DNA of 64,000 nucleotides from Asaia prunellae JCM 25354 (GTDB lineage Bacteria > Pseudomonadota > Alphaproteobacteria > Acetobacterales > Acetobacteraceae): positions 62,001 to 126,000 of the forward strand of contig NZ_BAJV01000008.1 of the NCBI RefSeq assembly GCF_000613885.1, given 5' to 3'. The notes under the pieces are model-generated. The model made no database searches, was not told the DNA's origin, and worked only from the letters and a program-made list of their open reading frames with translations. The position numbers and the translations under genes are program-made. Below are positions 57,993 through 64,000 of this stretch, piece by piece. Position 1 is the stretch's first letter. Every line of letters begins with the position of its first letter.

Positions 57993-58015
57993 ATATCAAT
58001 CAATTGGATTGATAT
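57993..58015. promoter_or_regulatory. 23-base inverted repeat, candidate LysR operator
   Basis: ATATCAATC (57993-58001) and GATTGATAT (58007-58015) are perfect 9-base arms around AATTG. It contains the T-N11-A LysR pattern and lies 47 bases upstream of an operon that ends with a LysR gene. The shape suits autogenous control. Confidence 0.55.
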
Positions 58016-58062
58016 CCGTTTCCCCCTGATACTCTGTCCCAGTGAGAAAAACGAGGCAGATC

Positions 58063-59421
58063 ATGTCAGAAATCCACGATACCGCAATCATTGGTGCTGG
58101 AGCCAGCGCCACATTACTGGCCTGGAACTTGCGCCATCGTCATGACCGCAACTGCGTTGTAATCGACCCGACCCAGCAACCCGCCCTTGGTCTGGCTTAC
58201 AGGACGCGCAGTATCGACAATCTGCTCAATGTCCCCGCCAGCGGTATGAGCGCACTGGCAGATGACTGCAGGCATTTCACAGAGTGGCTCCAAAAAAAGA
58301 TTGACCCCGCTATCGACAGAGATGCCTTCATTCCCAGAGCGATATACGGGCTTTATCTTCAGGATCTGTTTCGTCAGGCCGCCCCGCTTCATGCAAGAAC
58401 CCGTGTCATGTCCTGTATGCCGGACAACGATATTATCACACTCCGGCTTGAAGGCGGACGCTGCCTGAGCGCGCGTCAGATTGTGCTGGCACTCGGGCAT
58501 TTTTCTCCGCCACTCCTGCCCGGCCTCTCGACTGAACTGATTCACAATCGGCATTACCATCATCAGGTCTGGGACAGTCATGTTCCTGATGCCATTGCAT
58601 CAACCGATCCTGTGCTTCTGATCGGGAGCGGCCTGACGGCCATTGATCAGATCATGCAGCTTCGGGCAGCTGGTCACACCGGCAGGATAATGATCGTGTC
58701 ACGCCATGCCCGTCTGCCGCAGCGTCATGACGCCACACCAAAGCTGGATACTCCCGTCATCACGCCCGGAAGCTGTGTGCCGCGCTGTACCGCCTATCTC
58801 CATCAGTTCAATGCCATGATGAAGCGCGGTATTCCCTGGCGGGCCTGCATCGACAGCCTGCGCCCCGTCACAAACCAGCTCTGGACTGATCTGCCACAGG
58901 AAGAAAAAGCGCGGTTCCGTCGGCATCTGCAACGCCGCTGGGACGTCGTGCGGCATCGTATGGCACCACGCATCGCCGAAGCGCTTGATGCCGGGCTGGC
59001 AAATGGCTCGCTTTCCCTTCATGCCGGGCATCTGCAAGAAATAGAGGCAATGACTGATGGATTGCGTGTCATGGTCAGGCATGGAGATCGTATCGACAGG
59101 TTCGAGGTTGCCCATGTTCTCAATTGCACGGGGCCGAACCTGCATTATGACCGGGTGGATTCTCCCCTGCTGCACGATCTGTTCGCCAGAGGGCTGGCCC
59201 GTCCCGGGCAGGGAGGCGCAGGACTGGACACAACGGATGACGGACAACTCCTCGGAGAAGACAACAAGGCCCGGTTGCCGCTTTACACACTTGGCCCCGC
59301 GCGTCAGGGCACGTTATTCGAGTCGATAGCCATTCCTGAAATACGCAGCCAGGCCTATGATCTCGCCCGATTGCTCAATGGGCGCCTGGCCCGAATTCAG
59401 TTGCAGGATCTGTGTGCATGA
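58063..59421 (+). CDS. FAD/NAD(P)-binding protein (PF13454-like)
   Basis: 452 aa flavoprotein. The dinucleotide motif I-I-G-A-G-A-S-A-T-L-L is near residue 10. A second I-G-S-G-L-T-A-I-D-Q and the T-L-G-P-A-R-Q-G-T-L-F-E-S-I-A-I-P-E-I-R ending are those of the FAD-NAD(P)-binding family whose members often accompany sulfur or siderophore genes, but no reaction is known. Start ATG 58063 has GAGG 6 bases upstream; a GTG seven codons earlier is less likely. Its stop overlaps the next ATG (ATGA). A palindrome 47 bases upstream may control it. Confidence 0.75.
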   Translation: MSEIHDTAIIGAGASATLLAWNLRHRHDRNCVVIDPTQQPALGLAYRTRSIDNLLNVPASGMSALADDCRHFTEWLQKKIDPAIDRDAFIPRAIYGLYLQDLFRQAAPLHARTRVMSCMPDNDIITLRLEGGRCLSARQIVLALGHFSPPLLPGLSTELIHNRHYHHQVWDSHVPDAIASTDPVLLIGSGLTAIDQIMQLRAAGHTGRIMIVSRHARLPQRHDATPKLDTPVITPGSCVPRCTAYLHQFNAMMKRGIPWRACIDSLRPVTNQLWTDLPQEEKARFRRHLQRRWDVVRHRMAPRIAEALDAGLANGSLSLHAGHLQEIEAMTDGLRVMVRHGDRIDRFEVAHVLNCTGPNLHYDRVDSPLLHDLFARGLARPGQGGAGLDTTDDGQLLGEDNKARLPLYTLGPARQGTLFESIAIPEIRSQAYDLARLLNGRLARIQLQDLCA

Positions 59422-59792
59422 TTAGCCGCTATACCGATCACGCAGCCAATGAACGCACCTTTCTTGCCTGGGTACGCACTGCGCTTGCCATGGTGGCAAT
59501 CGGCTGCATGCTGGCCAAATTCAATATTTTCCTTCGGCTGATCAGCTCTGAACATCACGAAGCCATGCCCACTCTTCCCGGATCTTCTGCATGGATCGGC
59601 GTCCTGACGATATGTGCCGGACTGATGCTTCTGCCAGCAAGCTGGTGGCGTTTTCGTAAGGTAAAGGAAGCTCTTTCGGCAGAAGAACCAAGAGAGATTA
59701 CACTGAACGGGCTTGAGGGTCTTTTCTGCCTGTTCCTGTCCCTTCTGGTCGCCGCCATATTGCTGTCGCTTCTGGGCGTATTGCCATCGTGA
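59418..59792 (+). CDS. DUF202 (YidH-like) membrane protein
   Basis: 124 aa protein with three hydrophobic segments. The family block A-N-E-R-T-F-L-A-W-V-R-T-A-L-A-M is at residues 9-24 and is diagnostic of DUF202. It overlaps the FAD gene upstream (ATGA) and the LysR gene downstream (GTGA), so the three are translated together. Function of DUF202 is unknown; an inner-membrane location is inferred. Confidence 0.82.
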   Translation: MISRYTDHAANERTFLAWVRTALAMVAIGCMLAKFNIFLRLISSEHHEAMPTLPGSSAWIGVLTICAGLMLLPASWWRFRKVKEALSAEEPREITLNGLEGLFCLFLSLLVAAILLSLLGVLPS

Positions 59793-60682
59793 CTCTCGAA
59801 CAGCTTCGCATTTTCATAGCTGTTGCCGAACGACAGCATATGACCCAGGCTTCTGAAGCCCTTGCCCTGTCCCAGTCCGCTGTCAGCCATGCCATCATGA
59901 CGCTGGAAAACAGCTTCGGGGTCAGATTATTCGACCGGATCGGCCGTCGTATTCTTCTGACAGATACAGGACGCGTCTTTCTGCAGGAGGCGCGCGCAGT
60001 ACAGGCGCGTGCCCTTGCAGCCCGGGAGTGTCTGGAAGAGCTGGGTGGTCTGCGGGCAGGCAGTCTTCATGTCTGGGCCAGTCAGACTCTGGCCAGTTAC
60101 TGGCTGCCAGCACGTCTCAACCGCTTCGCCGCTCTCTACCCCGATGTGAAGCTCGGCATGACAATCAGTAATACAGACGAGATCTGCGCCCGACTTGGTG
60201 ACGGCACGATCGGGTTCGGATTGATTGAGGGCAGCGCCAGCCTTGCATCACTCTGCACGGAGAGGCTTGCACGCGATCAACTCCTTCTCGTTGTAAGCCC
60301 GGATCATCCCTGGGCTGCAAAAGTACCGGGCACGACCGAACTTCATAAGACACCCTGGATACTGAGAGAAAAAGGCTCCGGTACCAGAGCAAGCTTTGAA
60401 AACGCTCTGTGCTCCTGGGGAATTCTTCCTGAAAGCCTTGATATTGTCATGGAGCTGACCTCGAACGAAGCCATAGCCACCATGATCAGCACAGGCCTTG
60501 CCGCCACGGTACTCTCGGCAAGCGTGGTTTCGGGACTGATTGAAAACGGACTTCTCTGTCCCGTTTCCATCGCTTTTCCGGACCGTCATTTTACCCTTGC
60601 CCGTGGCGAACGAAGTCTCTCACCCGCCGAGCAGGCCTTCTGCACGTTGCTTCGCTCACAACACTTGCCAGAAGAACGCTGA
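59789..60682 (+). CDS. LysR-family transcriptional regulator
   Basis: 297 aa regulator. N-terminal helix-turn-helix: L-R-I-F-I-A-V-A-E-R-Q-H-M-T-Q-A-S-E-A-L-A-L-S-Q-S-A-V-S-H-A-I, followed by a substrate-binding domain (V-W-A-S-Q-T-L-A-S-Y-W-L-P). The effector-domain sequence is close in style to CysB/CbbR-like regulators of anion or sulfur use (weak). GTG 59789 overlaps the DUF202 stop. It likely regulates its own operon through the 57993-58015 palindrome. Confidence 0.88.
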   Translation: MTLEQLRIFIAVAERQHMTQASEALALSQSAVSHAIMTLENSFGVRLFDRIGRRILLTDTGRVFLQEARAVQARALAARECLEELGGLRAGSLHVWASQTLASYWLPARLNRFAALYPDVKLGMTISNTDEICARLGDGTIGFGLIEGSASLASLCTERLARDQLLLVVSPDHPWAAKVPGTTELHKTPWILREKGSGTRASFENALCSWGILPESLDIVMELTSNEAIATMISTGLAATVLSASVVSGLIENGLLCPVSIAFPDRHFTLARGERSLSPAEQAFCTLLRSQHLPEER

Positions 60683-60733
60683 TACACTTGCAAGACAGAG
60701 CAGTCCTGTAATCCGCCTCCCGGAAAAAGGCTG

Positions 60734-61888
60734 TCACAGGTCCTTGCGTGGCGCGGGCAGATCGGGGTCGTTGCGATGCACCCAGGCGGAAAGCAGCAGA
60801 CCAAAGCCGAACATCATCGTCAGCATGGCCGAACCACCATAGGAAATGAGCGGCAAAGGCACACCGCCAACAGGAATCACCCCCATGACCATCGACAGAT
60901 TGACGGCGCAATAAAGGAAAAAATCGACCGAGATACCCAGAGCCAGAAGCCGCCCGAACTGGTTGCGGCTTCGCATGGCCATCAGCATGCCCCCCACAAC
61001 CAGCAATGCCAGTAATCCGATTACGGATACGGCGCCAGCATACCCCCATTCCTCACCGATCATGGTAAAAATGAAGTCAGTCTGTTTTTCAGGCAGGAAG
61101 TTCAGTTGCCCCTGCGTACCGCGCAGATAGCCCTCTCCCCACATCCCCCCAGAACCAAGCGCGATCTTGGACTGGATGATATTGTACCCTGCCCCGAGAG
61201 GATCGTGCTCAGGATGCAGAAAGGTATCAATTCGCGCCTTCTGGTAGTCATGCAGATGGGCATAGACAAACTTGCCCAGAAACGGCACAGGCGCAACGAG
61301 CAGGGCGATCTGCCACAGGCGCATGCCAGCGGCAAAGAACATGGTGGCGCCTATCAGCCCGATAATGACTGCCGTGCCCAGATTGGGTTCCTTGAGTACA
61401 AGGCCGACCGGGATCAGCGTCAGCAATGCAGGCGGTATCAACCTCAGCGGATTACCCATACGTTTGGTGTCGATCCGGTGGAACCAGCTCGCCAGTATGA
61501 GGACCAGCGCAATCTTCGCAAATTCGGAGGGCTGGAACTGCACCCCAGCCAGATTGATCCAGCGTTCAGCACCCTTGCCCACATGGCCCATATGGAGAAC
61601 CAGAGCGAGAAGCGTCACCGATACCAGATAGATCGGAATGGAGAACAGGCGCAGCAGGCGCGGACTGGTCAGCGCCACCGTGATCATCATCACCAGACCG
61701 AAACCGAAACGCACGATCTGGGGACGTGCAAAAGGCGCAGCCGACCCGCCACCCGCAGAATACAGCGCAAGATAACCGACACCAGCAAGAACACAGATCA
61801 GCAGTACATAAAGCCAGTTGATCTGAAGCAGCTTGCCCAGAAGCCGGAAACTCGGCTCCGGACGCCAGAGACGTTTTTGCCAGTTCAC
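60734..61888 (-). CDS. rodA: Rod-shape glycosyltransferase RodA
   Basis: 384 aa SEDS-family peptidoglycan polymerase with ten predicted membrane helices. Signature blocks: W-I-N-L-A-G-V-Q-F-Q-P-S-E-F-A-K, K-E-P-N-L-G-T-A, and G-x-Y-N-I-I-Q-S-K-I-A-L-G-S-G-G-M-W-G-x-G, and the late P-L-P-L-I-S-Y-G-G-S. GTG start 61888 overlaps the mrdA stop by one base (TAGTG). It works with PBP2 from mrdA in cell elongation. Confidence 0.93.
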   Translation of the reverse strand: MNWQKRLWRPEPSFRLLGKLLQINWLYVLLICVLAGVGYLALYSAGGGSAAPFARPQIVRFGFGLVMMITVALTSPRLLRLFSIPIYLVSVTLLALVLHMGHVGKGAERWINLAGVQFQPSEFAKIALVLILASWFHRIDTKRMGNPLRLIPPALLTLIPVGLVLKEPNLGTAVIIGLIGATMFFAAGMRLWQIALLVAPVPFLGKFVYAHLHDYQKARIDTFLHPEHDPLGAGYNIIQSKIALGSGGMWGEGYLRGTQGQLNFLPEKQTDFIFTMIGEEWGYAGAVSVIGLLALLVVGGMLMAMRSRNQFGRLLALGISVDFFLYCAVNLSMVMGVIPVGGVPLPLISYGGSAMLTMMFGFGLLLSAWVHRNDPDLPAPRKDL

Positions 61889-63808
61889 TATTCGGCGTCC
61901 GCGACGGCCTGACCGGGAACATGGTCGTGATTGACCGGATCACGCAACAATGTATCGGTCATGATATCACGCGCCAGCGGGGCCGCGGCATCGGCACCGC
62001 CATTGCCGTGCTCGATGACAACCGCAATTGCGTAGCGTGGAGCGTCATAAGGCGCAAAGCAGATGAAGAGGGCGTGCGGACGCTCCTCCCAGGGCAGATT
62101 CATCGAGTTGAAATGCCCGCTTTCACGCAGGCACGTGAGACCCGTCGCACCTGTGCCGAACCTGTCTTGCCCGCCAGCGCGACATCCGGAAGGCCGAGTC
62201 TGGCCTTGGGTGCTGTTCCATGCGGTGCATTGACCACATCAAACATCCCCTGACGAATGACGGACAGATGAGCCTCGGTAATGTCCAGTGCCGGCGCGGC
62301 ATCAAGCGGCGTATGCTCTGAACTGCGGTCATTGACCTTGCGCACCAGATGGGGGGTGACATTGCGTCCGGAGGCAATGCGCGAGACATAGGTGGCCAGT
62401 TCAAGAGGTGTTACCTGAACGAAGCCCTGGCCGATACCGGCATTGACCGTATCCCCACCATTCCAGTGGAACCCGTGTTTCTGCCGCCATTCCGGGGTCG
62501 GGATGACACCTGCGCGGATGTGAGGCAGTTCAATATCAAGCCTGGTGCCCAGACCAAAATCATTGGCCATGGTCTTGATCGGCTCCATACCGATCTTGCG
62601 CGCCGCCAGATAGAAATAGACGTCACAGCTGTATTTGAGGGCCTGCTGCATGGTGATGCTGCCGTGCCCCCAGCGGGACCAGCAGTGAAAACGCACCCCG
62701 CCCATGTCGTAATAACCAGGGCAGGTAAAACGATCCTCGGCACTGATCAGACCCGACTTCAATGCGGCAAGGGCGACAGCAGGTTTGAACGTGGAACCGG
62801 GAGGATAGACACCGGCAACCGTTTTGTTGATGAGGGGTGTACGAACGTTGTTGGTCCATTCGATCCATTGGGCATGGCTCACGCCTGAATCGAAAAGTGA
62901 CGGATCGAAAGAGGGAGTACTGACCATGGCCAGAACTTCACCGTTACGACAATCCATCACGACCACGCTTGCCGCCTGATCGCCTATGCGATTGAGCACC
63001 ATCTGCTGCAACCCGGCATCGATGGTCAGTACAACCTCATCGCCCTGCTGACCGTCAATACGGTCCATCTCACCCATGACACGGCCTCTGGAATTCACTT
63101 CCATTTCGACCGAACCGGGCTCGCCACGCAAAAGCAGATCCTGGGTCTGCTCAATTCCGGCACGACCGGCACGCATACCGGGCAGGGCCATCATCGGGGT
63201 TGCAGCAACATCACGCTCGTTCGGCGGCGCCACATAGCCGACAATATGAGCCAGCTGCGAACCGTAAGGATAAAGCCGTGTGGTGCCGACATCAACCAGC
63301 ACACCAGGAAGGCTAGGTGCGTTGAGCTCGATACGCGCCATATCGTCCCAGCTCAGAAAATCCTTGAGGGAGACTGGGACATATTTCCGTATATGACGGA
63401 GATCGCGCTCGATACGGGCATGATCACGCTCGTCCAGCGCAATGATCTGACCGAAACGCGCGATTGTCGCATGAATATCAGTCGTCTCCTCAGGCATGAG
63501 AAGAGCACGCCAGTTCACCTTGTTACCGGCAAGCTGCAAGCCAAAGCGATCAACGATCTGCCTCGGGCAGGCGCAAGCAGACGCTTGCTTGTGCGATTGC
63601 GTGCCGCGAGGTCACGCAGATGATCGCCTTCGTGCACCTGAAGGTCATAGAGCTTCTTGCCCAGCACACCGAGCACGCCGGCCTGGGTGGCCAGCACCAG
63701 CAGTGCACGCCGGGTAAAGACACCGCGTGAAGGCGTAATCTCTTCGCGCTTGGCACGCATGCGGGACGGATTATGGGATCGGGAGGATTTGCCGCGTCTG
63801 AATTTCAT
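61888..63808 (-). CDS. mrdA: Penicillin-binding protein 2, with two frameshifts
   Basis: Peptidoglycan transpeptidase of the elongasome, 640 aa after repair. N-terminal anchor helix (R-R-A-L-L-V-L-A-T-Q-A-G-V-L-G-V-L), PBP dimerisation domain, then the transpeptidase domain with S-x-x-K (P-G-S-T-F-K-P), S-x-N-type (Y-S-C-D-V-Y-F) and K-T-G (L-A-G-K-T-G-S-A-Q). Two joins need one base each: GG opposite 63561-63562 (A-R-G-Q-I-V-D-R) and CC opposite 62130-62131 (S-R-A-L-R-E-S-G-H-F). It is followed by rodA and preceded by mreD, the usual order. Essential in rods, so decay is unlikely. Confidence 0.9.
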
Positions 63809-63919
63809 CGAACGCAGGCATTCCCGTACCGGATTTCGGCCATGGCTGCACGTTCGCCTGTCAGGCGTCCATTAGTAAGCATTACGCTGCAACGGAACAT
63901 CATGCTCGAAACCGGGCCT

Positions 63920-64000
63920 TCAGGCTTGTTCAGGGTCTGCCACCGTGCGACGCGCCCAGGCAAACAGGGCGCTCAATGTCGGATAGATACCAATTGTCAC
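63920..64000 (-). CDS. mreD: Rod-shape protein MreD, C-terminal part only
   Basis: The last 26 codons plus stop of a minus-strand gene extend past the window end. The readable end is I-Y-P-T-L-S-A-L-F-A-W-A-R-R followed by a short polar tail, which matches the C-terminal helix and tail of MreD. The identification relies mainly on its place just upstream of mrdA-rodA, the usual mreBCD-mrdA-rodA order. About 110 bases separate it from mrdA. Confidence 0.6.
   Translation of the reverse strand: MTIGIYPTLSALFAWARRTVADPEQA

Noticed and set aside
1-64000. Search for rRNA, tRNA, insertion sequences, prophage genes and CRISPR arrays
   Set aside because: Nothing convincing was seen: no transposase, integrase or phage protein and no repeat-spacer pattern. 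A tRNA scan by software could still find one that I missed by eye.

Overview
The window reads as a chromosomal segment of an alphaproteobacterium in the Acetobacteraceae, most likely an acetic acid bacterium. The base composition looks moderately GC-rich, roughly 60% by eye. The gene content fits this group: a bd-type quinol oxidase with a short Q-loop and a DUF2474 partner, an OprB porin with a GH3 beta-glucosidase and a sugar-proton symporter, a membrane D-lactate dehydrogenase, a Hint_2 protein, and the alphaproteobacterial order argS-SPOR-scpA-scpB-tatB-tatC-serS. The genus cannot be fixed from the sequence alone. I saw no rRNA, tRNA, insertion sequence, prophage or CRISPR array.

Layout. 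1-2386: quinol oxidase cydA (5' cut), cydB and a small DUF2474 protein. 2367-6331: HAD phosphatase, gloB, a methyltransferase, then psd and pssA for phosphatidylethanolamine synthesis. 6412-10717: TonB-dependent receptor and gltX. 10792-14516: a tightly coupled run aroG-pncB-124 aa protein-Tat-signal protein. 14579-15759: alkB and a small secreted protein. 15835-20932: a beta-glucoside uptake and hydrolysis operon. 21559-26580: alpha/beta hydrolase, gor, fpr and an S10 peptidase. 26682-31379: a Suv3/MgpS-type helicase, an unusual structured gap, and dld. 31515-38440: serS, tatC, tatB, scpB, scpA, SPOR protein and argS. 38480-40853: dgt, erpA and xthA. 41012-43389: a TetR regulator divergent from a Hint-domain protein. 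43451-49508: eipB-like, aspS, Rieske-FAD oxidoreductase, surE and a DUF2076 protein. 49678-52770: a MetR-like regulator with mesX and mesD, a folate-independent methionine synthase system. 52894-57945: secreted proteins, glyQS and a DODA-type dioxygenase. 58063-60682: a coupled FAD-oxidoreductase/DUF202/LysR operon. 60734-64000: rodA, mrdA and the end of mreD, for cell-wall elongation.

A striking property of the sequence is that many genes are broken by single-base frameshifts. I located 17 sites in 14 genes. Sixteen are repaired by adding one base, and fifteen of those bases are C or G in a short run. Essential genes are affected (argS three times, serS, glyQ, mrdA twice, tatB), and every repaired gene then has an in-frame length. 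I therefore treat these as probable base-calling errors and annotate the repaired genes, giving each site.

The most interesting places are the mesX leader with its nested stems and MetR-like boxes, the 512-base convergent gap at 29132-29643 packed with inverted repeats, the Hint protein with a 14-base-arm inverted repeat upstream, two unlinked small secreted proteins that share a C-terminal motif, and the LysR-FAD-DUF202 operon with a 23-base palindrome.
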